Assembly (NCBI GenBank): GCA_964598005.1
Contig: CAZRAL010000005.1
Span: 1-64,000, forward strand
Source of the DNA: CAZRAL01 sp964598005
GTDB taxonomy: Bacteria > Pseudomonadota > Gammaproteobacteria > Burkholderiales > Usitatibacteraceae
DNA: 64,000 bases
Direction: 5' to 3'
Shown here: in pieces, positions 35,737-45,279 of the stretch
How the letters are laid out: each line of letters opens with the position of its first letter
How positions within the stretch are numbered: position 1 is the stretch's first letter
Translations under genes and position numbers: made by a program
Notes under the pieces: model-generated
Databases searched by the model: none
What the model was told of the DNA's origin: nothing
The model's input: only the letters and a program-made list of their open reading frames with translations

Positions 35737-36495
35737 CTAATTTGTCGTCGCTTTTTTAGCTTCTGTATTAGTTGAATTAGCCGATACAGCCGCCAACTTT
35801 GCTTCAAGCATTGCCTTTGGAAGTGCGCCGGGAACCCGTTCGCCATTTTCAAATACCGTGGCGGGCGTTGAGTTAATACGCAAGCGATTGCCTAGTTCCA
35901 CGATCTTTTCGATTGGAGCATCGCACTTTCCATCGCTGCCGGGAAGCATTCCACGAATCATCAGATCTTGCCAGGCTTTTGTACGATCTTCTGAACACCA
36001 AACCTGACGTGATTTTGGCATCGAATCAGGCGCAAGAATCGGATAAAGAAACGTATAAATAGTGACGTCTTTCAATTCCAATAAATCGGTCTCAAAGCGT
36101 TTGCAATAACCGCAATTGGGATCGGAAAAAACCGCCATGCGGCGTGATCCATTGCCGCGCACGGTCTTGAACGCCATATCCAATGGCAAATCATCAAAGC
36201 GAATGGCGGTCAGTTTTTGTAACCGTACTTCCGACACATTTTCACGCGTTTTGGTGTCTATCAGATTACCAAGCAGGAAGAAGCTGGCCTTTTTATCGGT
36301 ATAAAGCAACTCATTACCCGCAAATATTTCATAAAGCCCGTCATAGGCAGTCTTGGTTATTTTGTCGACCTTGATTTCGGGGAAATTTTTTTCGATTTCT
36401 TTTTTGATCAAGTCAGGATTGGCCAAAGCGGAAAAAGAAACAACGAGGCTGGTTAGGCTTGCCGCAATACGGATGGACATAAAAAATGATTTCAC
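35737..36495 (-). CDS. dsbC: DsbC-type thiol:disulfide interchange protein, copy 2
   Basis: A 252-residue paralogue of the downstream gene with the same layout: signal peptide ending near FSALA, dimerisation domain, thioredoxin domain with CGYC (SDPNCGYCKRFE) and cis-Pro region. The two proteins agree along the whole length, most of all over the middle. DNA is identical for 120 bp (36127-36246 against 35214-35333). Both use a GTG start. The copy probably arose by tandem duplication with later gene conversion. Confidence 0.93.
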   Translation of the reverse strand: MKSFFMSIRIAASLTSLVVSFSALANPDLIKKEIEKNFPEIKVDKITKTAYDGLYEIFAGNELLYTDKKASFFLLGNLIDTKTRENVSEVRLQKLTAIRFDDLPLDMAFKTVRGNGSRRMAVFSDPNCGYCKRFETDLLELKDVTIYTFLYPILAPDSMPKSRQVWCSEDRTKAWQDLMIRGMLPGSDGKCDAPIEKIVELGNRLRINSTPATVFENGERVPGALPKAMLEAKLAAVSANSTNTEAKKATTN

Positions 36496-36582
36496 AAGAA
36501 TATCCTTGAAAGAAAGATAAGGAATCGGACAAAAGGAATTGTAACGGGTTCAATACGTTTGGGGCGTTTTGGGCGCTTTTGC

Positions 36583-37740
36583 TCAAGCCCTGGCGTAGTC
36601 CATCATCATTTTTTTAACAACGGATTGGCGATTTAACAGTTTCAATCCCTGATTGCGCGCCCAGCCCGCCACTGCAGAGGGATGCTGAAACAGGCGACGC
36701 AATTCGTGGCCCATGGTTGCCATAGCCCATACCTGTTCCTGTCGGGATCGTTCATAACGCCGCAATACAGCATAATCTCCGGGCAATGAAAATCGGCTTC
36801 GTTCGCGTAACGTCTTGGCCAAGGCACATGCATCGGCGAAACCAAGATTGGCCCCTTGCCCAGCCAAAGGGTGAACCGAATGCGCCGCATCTCCAATCAA
36901 GGCTAACCCTGGCTGTATCCATGTTTCAGCCATTGCACGACGCAGTGGAAATTTGACTGCCGGTGAACTCGCGGAGAGTCGGCCCAGTACATGGCGCCCT
37001 GCTGCGGCTACCTGTAGCGATAGTTCCTCCGGCGTCAATTGGCAAAGCCGGTCACCTTCATGCTGTGTTACGGACCAGACCATCGAAATGCAACGTCCCG
37101 GCAAAGGCAGGTAAGCAAGAATGCTGTCGTCTTTAAACCACTGGTACGCCACACCGGCATGCGCCACCTCGCAATCGAAATTGGCTACTACGCCAAAACT
37201 TTCATAATCTTTTACCCGGCTGGTAATCCCGGCCTGCTGGCGTATCCATGAGTGGGGCCCATCGGCGCCTACCAGCAAATCAGCGTTTAATTCGAGTCCG
37301 CTGCGGGTGACGAGCGTACGGCGCTGCCCGGATGCGCTGCATGAAACTGGCTCCTGCCCGATATGGGAAATCACGTTCTCGACCCCTTCCAGCGCATGCC
37401 AAATGGCGGCAATCAATGCTTGATGCTCCACCACATAGGCTAGAGGTTGCCTCGCGTTAAAATCCAGCCGGCTATCGGCGCGATCGCCGAAGATTTGCAT
37501 GGCGCGTATCGGCTCGATACGTGCAGCAGGCAGGTGTTGCCAAACACCAATGCGTGCCAGGAATTTTTGTGTCCCCAGCGATAGCGCAAATACCCGATGA
37601 TCCAGCGGACCCATGAGTGGAGCACGACTAGGTACCGTTTTTTCGACCACGGCAATGGTCAGTCGCTTGTCGGTCGAAATGTCTTTGGCAAAAGCCAAAC
37701 CAACTGGGCCACCGCCAGCAATAACCACGCGTTCGTTCAC
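36583..37740 (-). CDS. UbiH/UbiF/VisC-family FAD-dependent ubiquinone hydroxylase
   Basis: A 385-residue flavoprotein monooxygenase. The FAD-binding GGGPVG at the N-terminus, the central GADGPHSWIRQQAG and the late LIGDAAHSVHPLAGQGANLG are all present. In the pepP-ubiH-ubiI order of E. coli this would be the UbiI (C5 hydroxylase) slot. Substrate position cannot be read from the sequence alone. The GTG start overlaps the stop of the upstream hydroxylase gene by four bases (GTGA). It acts at the inner membrane with the Ubi complex. Confidence 0.88.
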   Translation of the reverse strand: MNERVVIAGGGPVGLAFAKDISTDKRLTIAVVEKTVPSRAPLMGPLDHRVFALSLGTQKFLARIGVWQHLPAARIEPIRAMQIFGDRADSRLDFNARQPLAYVVEHQALIAAIWHALEGVENVISHIGQEPVSCSASGQRRTLVTRSGLELNADLLVGADGPHSWIRQQAGITSRVKDYESFGVVANFDCEVAHAGVAYQWFKDDSILAYLPLPGRCISMVWSVTQHEGDRLCQLTPEELSLQVAAAGRHVLGRLSASSPAVKFPLRRAMAETWIQPGLALIGDAAHSVHPLAGQGANLGFADACALAKTLRERSRFSLPGDYAVLRRYERSRQEQVWAMATMGHELRRLFQHPSAVAGWARNQGLKLLNRQSVVKKMMMDYARA

Positions 37741-38921
37741 GATGACGCGCCAAACACCATACGTTCAGCCAAACGGCGGCGCGCGAATGGCAGCAAATCC
37801 AGCGCAGCCAGTCCCAAACCGCGCGGGATACGCCAATGCGGCGCATCATTGGAAAATAATTCCACCAACATATCGGTAAATCGCACGCCAGCTTGCGTAT
37901 CCGGCTGGCGCTGGGATGCGAAGCGTTGCAACAGGCTGGCGGCTTCCTGCTTAACGCCGTGATTCAGCAAAGCAGCAAGATCATAGGCATCGCGCAAGCC
38001 CAGATTAAAGCCTTGCCCTGCCACAGGGTGCAAAGCCTGGGCTGCATTCCCCACTACGACTACGCGACCCGCCACACGCGGATGGGCAAGCCGCAATTTC
38101 AATGGGTAACTGCGCCGCCCGGAAATGCTCAAAAATTTTCCTGCCCGGTCACCAAACCAGTGCTGAAGTTCGGCGAGAAAAGCCGGCTCATCCAGATCAA
38201 CAAGGCGCTGAATGCAGGCAGGATCATCGATCCACACCAGCGAATAATGATCGTCAAAAGGCAACAACGCCAATGGCCCGCGCCCGGTAAAACGCTCATA
38301 GGCCATTTGTGCAGACCCCCGGTCACAAACCACATGGCCAAGCAAGGCGCTTTGCCGATAATCCTTTTCAGTGACGCGGATGGCAGGAACTTTGCCGAGG
38401 TTTGCGCCGCCATCGGCCAGCACCAGTATTTTGGCGGCAATACGTCGTGCTTCGCCAAGATGCGTGTAATGGACGATCACTTCCTCATCCACCTGCTCTA
38501 TACGCTCCACGCCAGCGCCACGCCGCACATCGATATTTTGTTCAGTGAGCCGTGCATCAAACTCATTTTGCAGCAGCGCATAAGGGACTACATAGCCCAG
38601 AGCGGGCAAATGAACATCATGGGCTGAAATGCAAGTGCAGCCAAAACCGCCGCGATGCGAGACATGGATAGTTTGAATCGCATTTCGCGTAAAAACAGGT
38701 ACCCATGCTCCCGCTTCTTCAAGCAGCAGGCGGCTGCCGTAGGAAAGCGCCAGCGACCGTTGCTCGGTAACGGGGCGATCACGCGCTTCGAGTAGTGCAA
38801 AACGATTATTGCCATGCTTCAGCAACAGCCCCAATGCGGCGCCAACTGGGCCAGCACCAATGATTAATACATCGAGCGCATCAGGAGAAGGCTTCACTAT
38901 CGCCCCATCAGTTTGCGGCAT
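37737..38921 (-). CDS. ubiH: UbiH-family FAD-dependent hydroxylase
   Basis: A 394-residue paralogue in the UbiH family. The N-terminal FAD loop is IIGAGPVGAALG, the middle motif VLADGGAN is a divergent form of the GADG signature, and the C-terminal motif is VVGNAAQALHPVAGQGFNLGLRDA. Position next to pepP matches UbiH (C1 hydroxylase) of E. coli. Overlaps of 14 bases with pepP and 4 with the following gene show a coupled pepP-ubiH-ubiI-like operon. Symbol assignment rests on order and is moderate. Confidence 0.85.
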   Translation of the reverse strand: MPQTDGAIVKPSPDALDVLIIGAGPVGAALGLLLKHGNNRFALLEARDRPVTEQRSLALSYGSRLLLEEAGAWVPVFTRNAIQTIHVSHRGGFGCTCISAHDVHLPALGYVVPYALLQNEFDARLTEQNIDVRRGAGVERIEQVDEEVIVHYTHLGEARRIAAKILVLADGGANLGKVPAIRVTEKDYRQSALLGHVVCDRGSAQMAYERFTGRGPLALLPFDDHYSLVWIDDPACIQRLVDLDEPAFLAELQHWFGDRAGKFLSISGRRSYPLKLRLAHPRVAGRVVVVGNAAQALHPVAGQGFNLGLRDAYDLAALLNHGVKQEAASLLQRFASQRQPDTQAGVRFTDMLVELFSNDAPHWRIPRGLGLAALDLLPFARRRLAERMVFGASS

Positions 38922-40239
38922 TCACGGCTGCTTCTACATCCTTGACCGTCTTTGGACAACTTGCCGTCAACACCTCATTGCCTTTTTTGGTTACCAGCAC
39001 ATCATCCTCGATGCGCACGCCGATATTCCAAAAGGCTTTGGGTACGTTTTTTGCCGGCCGGATATACAAACCAGGTTCTACAGTGACCACCATGCCGGGC
39101 TGCAATTTGACCCACTTGCCGCCCTGTTTATAATCGCCAGCGTCATGCACATCCAGACCGAGCCAATGCCCGGCGCGATGCATATAGAACTGGCGGAAAG
39201 CGCCCGACTCAATCACGCCATCAACACTTCCCTTGCATAACTTCAAATCGATCAGGCCGCGGACCAGCACGCGGGTTGCCACATCGTGATAATCGGCAAA
39301 TGCGGCCCCCGGTTTTACCGCTTTGGTCGAAGCCAGTTGCGAAGCCAGCACCAATTCATAAACATCTTTTTGCGGGCCGCTGAATTTGCCGCCTACCGGA
39401 AAAGTGCGGGTAATGTCAGCTGCGTAACTCTCCAACTCGCACCCCGCATCGATCAGCATCAAATCGCCCTTTTTGATTTGGGCGTTATTTTCGCGATAGT
39501 GCAAAATGCAGGCATTGGCTCCCGTCCCGACAATCGAACCATAAGCGGGCTGCCGTGCACCGTTCTTCACGAATTCGTGCAAAAGTTCAGCCTCCACTTC
39601 AAATTCATACATGCCCGGCCGGGCGACCCGCATGGCGCGCCGGTGTGCATCGGATGAAATTTTTGCGGCGCGGCGCATGATGTCGATCTCGCGCTCATCC
39701 TTGATCAACCGCATATTGGCAATGATGGCGCGCACATCGCGAATTTCCGTCGGTGCAGAAACGCCAGTACGCACCTTGGCGCGTACCGCGTTCAGCCATG
39801 AGGACACCCGGCGATCCCAGCTGCTATCGGTACCCATCGGGGTGTAGATGACGGGTTGATCCGCCATCAATTCGGGTAGGCATGCATCGAGTTCGGCATA
39901 GGTATGCGCTGCGTCAAAAGCAAAGGCTTCCCGAGCCAGTGCGGGGCCAAAACGGTAGCCATCCCAAATTTCCCGTTCCAGATTTTTTTCCCGGCAAAAC
40001 AGAATCTGTTTGGGTTTCTTGCCCAGCGTCATCACCAGCACGGCTTCGGGTTCGCGAAAGCCCGTCAAATAATAAAAAAAACTGTCCCAACGGTACTCGT
40101 AATGGGAATCAGCATTGCGAATGCACTCCGCTGCAGTAGGCAAAATAACGATACCTTCCTTCAGCGTTTTAACCAGCGCGGCGCGGCGTTTACTGTGAAC
40201 CTTGATATTGGGTGTGGAAAAGGGGGTTTCGAGTTTCAT
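38908..40239 (-). CDS. pepP: Xaa-Pro aminopeptidase (aminopeptidase P)
   Basis: A 443-residue metallopeptidase of family M24B releasing N-terminal residues before proline. The pita-bread domain (from about 180) keeps the di-Mn ligands: the Asp pair in MLIDAGCELESYAADITRTFP, His in HRAGHWLGLDVHDAGDY, and Glu residues in VVTVEPGLYI and GVRIEDDVLVT. The N-terminal domain is normal. The gene heads the pepP-ubiH-ubiI-like unit, as in E. coli, and is divergent from lptD. Confidence 0.95.
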   Translation of the reverse strand: MKLETPFSTPNIKVHSKRRAALVKTLKEGIVILPTAAECIRNADSHYEYRWDSFFYYLTGFREPEAVLVMTLGKKPKQILFCREKNLEREIWDGYRFGPALAREAFAFDAAHTYAELDACLPELMADQPVIYTPMGTDSSWDRRVSSWLNAVRAKVRTGVSAPTEIRDVRAIIANMRLIKDEREIDIMRRAAKISSDAHRRAMRVARPGMYEFEVEAELLHEFVKNGARQPAYGSIVGTGANACILHYRENNAQIKKGDLMLIDAGCELESYAADITRTFPVGGKFSGPQKDVYELVLASQLASTKAVKPGAAFADYHDVATRVLVRGLIDLKLCKGSVDGVIESGAFRQFYMHRAGHWLGLDVHDAGDYKQGGKWVKLQPGMVVTVEPGLYIRPAKNVPKAFWNIGVRIEDDVLVTKKGNEVLTASCPKTVKDVEAAVNAAN

Positions 40240-40560
40240 GGCAGATAGGGAAGAGTGGGCCGAACAGGCATTTTACGCTTTAGATGCTGTTTGGAAAAAT
40301 GTGGCACCTATGTAAGCAGTGTTGTAGCGAGTCTTGTTCAAGCAAAGATATATTGCAATTACTGCCTCGCCCCCAGGGGTTGTGCGAAAATAGCGCAAAC
40401 TGTTTTTAATCATCCCGTTTCAAGCAGGTCCGGCTGGCTATGCTGTGGTTTGAAGTGTTATTCCTTTCGTTTGGCCGCGATGTATTCTCCAGTGAAACGA
40501 TTAATTCACTTTACCTGCATTTATAACTCTTAAAATCTCACCGCGATCCATTTTTCATAC
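40240..40560. other. Divergent promoter region between pepP and lptD
   Basis: There are 321 bases between the start codons of pepP (minus) and lptD (plus). No open frame in it has a family match or a good ribosome binding site. It should carry both promoters. No clear sigma-E site, operator or riboswitch was recognised. Confidence 0.5.
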
Positions 40561-42834
40561 GTGCACGCTGTCCGTTTTTTTTATGTTGCTTCTTTCCTGC
40601 TCTGGCTGTCCGCGGCTGGTGTCTATGGGCAGTCAGGTACGCCGGAAATCGTACCGCCAAAATCGGGGCAATCCTCGCCATCAGGGAAATCCGGCAAAAA
40701 AGACAAAACGAGTCCGCGTTTCATTGAAGCCGATCGCGTTGAAGGCATTGTAGAAAAACGGATTACTGCAGAGGGCAATGTGGTTATTCATCAATCCGAT
40801 ATGAAGCTGACTGCTGATCAGATTGATTATGAGGTTTCCACCGACACGGCACGCGCAACCGGCGATGTCCAGCTGGAAAGTGGCAGCGATGTGGCCAGTG
40901 GCACCGAGCTTCAATTAAAGCTCGACAGCGAAGTTGGTTTTCTGGATCAGCCGCAATTTCTTTTTTCCAAACAGGCTGGGCGACGCCATGAAGCGCATGG
41001 ATCGGCGCGACGCATGGAGTTCGAAGGCGCGCAAAAAAAGCGTTTGTTTAACGCGGAATACACCACCTGCAAGCCCGGCGAAAATGAATGGTTTTTGCGT
41101 ATGGGTGAATTGGCGCTGGATCACGAACGTTCGGTCGGCACAGGTTATAACGGTGTAGTCGAATTCAAGGGCGTGCCCATCATTTATGTTCCCTACATGA
41201 CTTTTCCGCTTGACAATAATCGCAAGTCAGGTTTCCTTCCGCCTTTGTTCGGTTCGTCCTCGCAAAGCGGGCTTGATCTGGCGCTGCCTTATTATTTCAA
41301 TCTGGCGCCGAACCGCGATTGGACGTTGACTCCAAAAATCTTTACGCGTCGCGGCCTGCAACTGGGCAGCGAATTTCGCTATCTGGAACCGCACTATCTG
41401 GGACAGTGGGACGCAGAATATCTGCCGAGTGATCGCATCGCCAGTCGCGACCGCCATTTTGTCCGCGTGGTTCATGCGCATAACCTCGATAGCCTGATCG
41501 CGCCGGGCTGGACGGCATCGATTAATGCCCAGCGGGTTTCTGATGATGCCTATTTCCGAGAACTATCAACCCGCATCACCAATACGGCGCAAATTAATCT
41601 GCCGCGTGACGTGGCATTGAATTATTCCAGCGAATGGGGTGGATTGAATCTGCGCCATCTGAGCTACCAGACTTTGCAGGATCCATTGGCGCCGGTCATT
41701 ACCCCTTACCGGCTGGCTCCGCAAATTTCCTTTATCGTCACGCCGCAACACTGGCAGGGTTTTGAATTCAGTGGCGTGGGTGAATTTACCGATTTTCGCC
41801 ATCCCGCGCTGGTCAATGGACAAAGATTATTGATTTATCCCTCTGCGGCGTATAAATTCAATCGTCCCTATGGTTACTTGTTGCCCAAACTGGGCTACCA
41901 CATCACGCACTACAAGCTGGGCGAAAACAGTGTGGGATATGAAAACAAAACACGTACCCTGCCGATTGCCAGCCTGGATAGCGGCGTGGCATTTGAAAAA
42001 CCATTAACGTTCAATAGGCAAAGTTATACGCAAACCCTGGAGCCGCGACTGTTTTATTTGTATGTGCCTTACCGTGACCAAAGTAAATTACCGGTTTTTT
42101 CCACCGCACAAACTGATTTCAATTTCTCGCAAATTTTTAATGAGAACCTGTTTATCGGCGGCGACCGCATCTCCGATGCTAAGCAGGTTACTGCAGCGCT
42201 AACCACCCGCTTTATCGAGAACGCAACCGGCATCGAACGCCTGCGTGGCGCCATTGCCCAGCGTTATTACTACAGTGCGCCGCGGGTTGCGTTGGCCGAG
42301 GGGCTACCGAGCAATAACGATGGCGCCAGCGGCAAAGAGGGCAGCCGCTCCGACTTGCTAGCTGGGCTATCGGGGCAGATATCAGACGCATGGAATCTCG
42401 ATTCGCTGTTTCAGTATTCCACGTCGCACAGGCAATTCGAAAAATCGAACCTTGCCTTGCGCTATAACCCGCAAGGCGGAAAAATCGTCAATTTCAGCTA
42501 TCGCTTTACCCGGGATACGCTGAAGCAAGTTGACGTTTCCACACAGTGGCCATTCGGTCGTATCGCCCCGGGCTGGACATTGCTGGCGCGCGCCAATCAC
42601 TCGTTGCGCCACGGCCGCCTTCTCGAGGGGCTGCTAGGGGTGGAGTATAATCAAGGCTGCTGGGAATTGCGTATGGTTGCCCATCGCTTCACGACATCCA
42701 CCAACGTTTATTCCAATTCCATCCAGATTCAATTGGAGCTTAAAGGCCTCTCCAAAATTGGCATCAATCCGCTGGAAACCTTGCGGCAGAATATTTCAGG
42801 ATATCGCCAATCCGATGAACTTCTCTCACGGTAA
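40561..42834 (+). CDS. lptD: LPS-assembly protein LptD
   Basis: A 757-residue outer-membrane beta-barrel that inserts lipopolysaccharide with the lipoprotein LptE. The GTG start gives a signal peptide ending near GVYGQS; an in-frame stop lies 30 bases upstream so no longer form exists. The N-terminal LptA-like jellyroll (about 50-150; ADRVEGIVEKRITAEGNVVI) is followed by the barrel (GVEFKGVPIIYVPYMTFPLD onward). Cysteine pairs that in E. coli need DsbA and DsbC are partly present (Cys in TTCKPGE and NQGCWEL). surA follows 43 bases later. Confidence 0.95.
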   Translation: MHAVRFFYVASFLLWLSAAGVYGQSGTPEIVPPKSGQSSPSGKSGKKDKTSPRFIEADRVEGIVEKRITAEGNVVIHQSDMKLTADQIDYEVSTDTARATGDVQLESGSDVASGTELQLKLDSEVGFLDQPQFLFSKQAGRRHEAHGSARRMEFEGAQKKRLFNAEYTTCKPGENEWFLRMGELALDHERSVGTGYNGVVEFKGVPIIYVPYMTFPLDNNRKSGFLPPLFGSSSQSGLDLALPYYFNLAPNRDWTLTPKIFTRRGLQLGSEFRYLEPHYLGQWDAEYLPSDRIASRDRHFVRVVHAHNLDSLIAPGWTASINAQRVSDDAYFRELSTRITNTAQINLPRDVALNYSSEWGGLNLRHLSYQTLQDPLAPVITPYRLAPQISFIVTPQHWQGFEFSGVGEFTDFRHPALVNGQRLLIYPSAAYKFNRPYGYLLPKLGYHITHYKLGENSVGYENKTRTLPIASLDSGVAFEKPLTFNRQSYTQTLEPRLFYLYVPYRDQSKLPVFSTAQTDFNFSQIFNENLFIGGDRISDAKQVTAALTTRFIENATGIERLRGAIAQRYYYSAPRVALAEGLPSNNDGASGKEGSRSDLLAGLSGQISDAWNLDSLFQYSTSHRQFEKSNLALRYNPQGGKIVNFSYRFTRDTLKQVDVSTQWPFGRIAPGWTLLARANHSLRHGRLLEGLLGVEYNQGCWELRMVAHRFTTSTNVYSNSIQIQLELKGLSKIGINPLETLRQNISGYRQSDELLSR

Positions 42835-42877
42835 GATATTGTTTTTCCGTTACACCTGTCGATCTGGAAACCTACTG

Positions 42878-44227
42878 ATGAATGTATTCAAATCCTTCGT
42901 TTTAGCTGCAACCATTTTGAGTAGTGCGGTGTGGGCTCAAAGCAACCCGCAAGCCTCGCCCAAACTGGATACTCGCTTGACTGCACCGGTCAAGCCTTCG
43001 GGCATTATTGTGGTGGACCGCATTGTTGCCGTGGTAAATAACGAGGTCATTACCCAGAATGATCTCAACGAACGACTGGGCACCGTAGTCAAACAACTGC
43101 AAAAACAGGGAACGCCACTCCCTCCCCAGGATGCGCTCGGCAAACAATTGCTCGAACGCATGATTAACGACCTGATCCAGGTACAGGAGGCCAGGGAAAG
43201 CGGAATCCGCATCGATGACCTCACGCTCGATAAAACGCTGCAACGCATCGCTGAAGAAAACAATCTTTCCACGACAGATTTTCGGGCTTTGCTCGAACGC
43301 GACGGACTGAGCTGGAACAAATTCCGCGAGGAAATCCGCAGCGAAATAATCGTTTCACGTTTGCGTGAGCGCGAGGTGGAAAGCGGTATCAACGTCACCG
43401 ATGCAGAAGTCGAAACCGAGCTTGCACTGGAATCGCGCGAAGCCACCACCGATGGCGAATACCGGCTAGCCCATATCCTCGTACTGGTGCCGGAGCAAGC
43501 CACCAGCCAGCAGATTGAAGCCCGGCGTAAACGTGCATTGCTGGCACTTTCCGAGTTGCGTCGAGGTGTTGAATTCGCGCAGATTTCAGCACAGTTTTCC
43601 GATGCGCCTGATGCTCTTCAGGGCGGCAATCTGGGCTGGCGCCCGATTGGCAGACTACCCACCATCTTTTTGGATGCGCTAAGCAAACTAAAACCGGGGG
43701 AAATCACCGATATTTTGCGCAGCGCAAATGGGTTTCACATCGTCAAGCTGCTCGACAAGCGCGGGCGCAGCGCAACCCCAACCGTGACACAAACGCGCGC
43801 CCGGCACATCCTGATCCGCGCCAAGGAATCGTTGACCGACGACGAAGCCCGCGAGCGCCTGTCGCGTTTGCGTGAACGCATTACGGCAGGCGCCGATTTC
43901 GCCGAATTGGCGAAAGTCCATTCCGACGATCCCACTGCCACTAAAGGCGGTGATTTGGGTTGGATCAATCCCGGTGATACGGTGCCTGAATTTGAGCGGG
44001 TACTGAATCAGTTACGTGATAATGAAGTCAGCCAACCGGTGCAATCTCCTTTCGGCTGGCACCTGGTGCAGGTGCTTGAACGTAGAAGCGAAGGCCTTAC
44101 TGACGACCGCCGCCGTCAAATGGCGCGCAATGTCGTTCGCCAGCGTAAGGCCGACGAAGCCTATCAGGACTGGTTGCGACAAATACGCGACCGGGCCTTT
44201 GTCGAATACCGGCTCGACGAAAAATAA
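42878..44227 (+). CDS. surA: Periplasmic chaperone/peptidyl-prolyl isomerase SurA
   Basis: A 449-residue chaperone for outer-membrane protein assembly. A signal peptide ends SSAVWAQ; ATG 42878 is chosen since the longer frame runs inside lptD. The SurA N-terminal domain (about 45-165) is followed by two parvulin domains (YRLAHILVLVPEQ... and TRARHILIRAKESL...), each ending in the GGNLGWRP or GGDLGWINPG motif. The last helix (RQMARNVVRQRKADEAYQDWL) packs with the N domain. LptD and porins are its main clients. The order lptD-surA-pdxA-rsmA is conserved. Confidence 0.96.
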   Translation: MNVFKSFVLAATILSSAVWAQSNPQASPKLDTRLTAPVKPSGIIVVDRIVAVVNNEVITQNDLNERLGTVVKQLQKQGTPLPPQDALGKQLLERMINDLIQVQEARESGIRIDDLTLDKTLQRIAEENNLSTTDFRALLERDGLSWNKFREEIRSEIIVSRLREREVESGINVTDAEVETELALESREATTDGEYRLAHILVLVPEQATSQQIEARRKRALLALSELRRGVEFAQISAQFSDAPDALQGGNLGWRPIGRLPTIFLDALSKLKPGEITDILRSANGFHIVKLLDKRGRSATPTVTQTRARHILIRAKESLTDDEARERLSRLRERITAGADFAELAKVHSDDPTATKGGDLGWINPGDTVPEFERVLNQLRDNEVSQPVQSPFGWHLVQVLERRSEGLTDDRRRQMARNVVRQRKADEAYQDWLRQIRDRAFVEYRLDEK

Positions 44228-44242
44228 TGCCTTGATCCACGC

Positions 44243-45247
44243 GTGAATCTTTCCGCAACAGTTCGCGCCACACCGCCTGTCATAGCCATTACTTCCGGCG
44301 AACCTGCCGGCATCGGGCCCGATCTATGCGTGCTGATGGCAGACCAGCTGACCCGCGAGACGCGCTGTCGCTTCGTTTTGTTCGGCGATGCCCTCCTGCT
44401 TGCTGTGCGTGCCCGACTACGCAATTTGAAATGGCCACCCGAATCGACGCAGATGCGTATCGAACATATTCCATTGACTACACAAGCCCGCCCTGGTTAT
44501 CTTGATCCGACAAATAGCTCCTATGTATTGACCCTGCTCGATCATGCCTTGCAAGCCTGTATGTCAGGTCGCTGTTGTGCGATGGTCACCGCCCCGGTAC
44601 ACAAGGGAGTAATCAACGATGCCGGAATCGCCTTTACCGGTCACACGGAATATCTGGCCGTGCATACCCAGACCCCGCATGTCGTCATGATGCTGGTAGG
44701 CGGCACGCCGCCATTGCGGGTGGCCTTGGCGACGACGCACCTTGCACTCAGCGCCGTGCCCGCCGCCATTTCCTGGGAAAACCTTGAGGCGACATTGCGC
44801 ATTCTCCATCACGATTTGCGTACGAAATTTGGTTTTGCCGCGCCGCGCATACTCGTTGCCGGACTCAACCCGCATGCTGGAGAATCCGGCCATCTTGGTC
44901 ATGAAGAAATTGAAATCATCGCGCCCGTTATCGAAAAACTGAAAAACGAAGGCATGCAACTTACCGGCCCTTTACCCGCCGATACCTTATTCACCCCACG
45001 TCACCTTGCCAACGCCGATGCGGTATTGGCGATGTATCACGATCAGGGCCTGACCGTGCTCAAATACGCCAGCTTTGGCACGGGGGTAAATGTAACCTTG
45101 GGCCTGCCCATCGTTCGCACCTCGGTCGATCATGGCACGGCGCTGGATCTCGCCGGCACGGGAACTATCGATAGCGGCAGCATGCAAGCCGCCATTGACC
45201 TCGCTATCGACCTCGCCCTCTCTAACCCTAACCGACTGCCACACTGA
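44243..45247 (+). CDS. pdxA: 4-hydroxythreonine-4-phosphate dehydrogenase
   Basis: A 334-residue enzyme of pyridoxal 5'-phosphate synthesis (deoxyxylulose-dependent route). The opening ITSGEPAGIGPDL, the APVHKGVINDAGIAFTGHTEYLA segment and the metal-binding His residues in GHLGHEEIEII and AMYHDQGL match PdxA. The start is GTG, 15 bases after the surA stop. It forms part of the lptD-surA-pdxA-rsmA operon. Confidence 0.96.
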   Translation: MNLSATVRATPPVIAITSGEPAGIGPDLCVLMADQLTRETRCRFVLFGDALLLAVRARLRNLKWPPESTQMRIEHIPLTTQARPGYLDPTNSSYVLTLLDHALQACMSGRCCAMVTAPVHKGVINDAGIAFTGHTEYLAVHTQTPHVVMMLVGGTPPLRVALATTHLALSAVPAAISWENLEATLRILHHDLRTKFGFAAPRILVAGLNPHAGESGHLGHEEIEIIAPVIEKLKNEGMQLTGPLPADTLFTPRHLANADAVLAMYHDQGLTVLKYASFGTGVNVTLGLPIVRTSVDHGTALDLAGTGTIDSGSMQAAIDLAIDLALSNPNRLPH

Positions 45248-45279
45248 ACACTGAGCCCCGCTCTTGTTGCCTTGCCAAC

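Noticed and set aside
40255..40533. 92-residue Cys-rich frame between pepP and lptD
   Set aside because: No ribosome binding site or recognisable family, biased composition, and the region fits a divergent promoter.
42677..42877. Upstream extension of surA inside lptD
   Set aside because: The extra residues are the lptD 3' end read in another frame; the signal peptide begins at ATG 42878.
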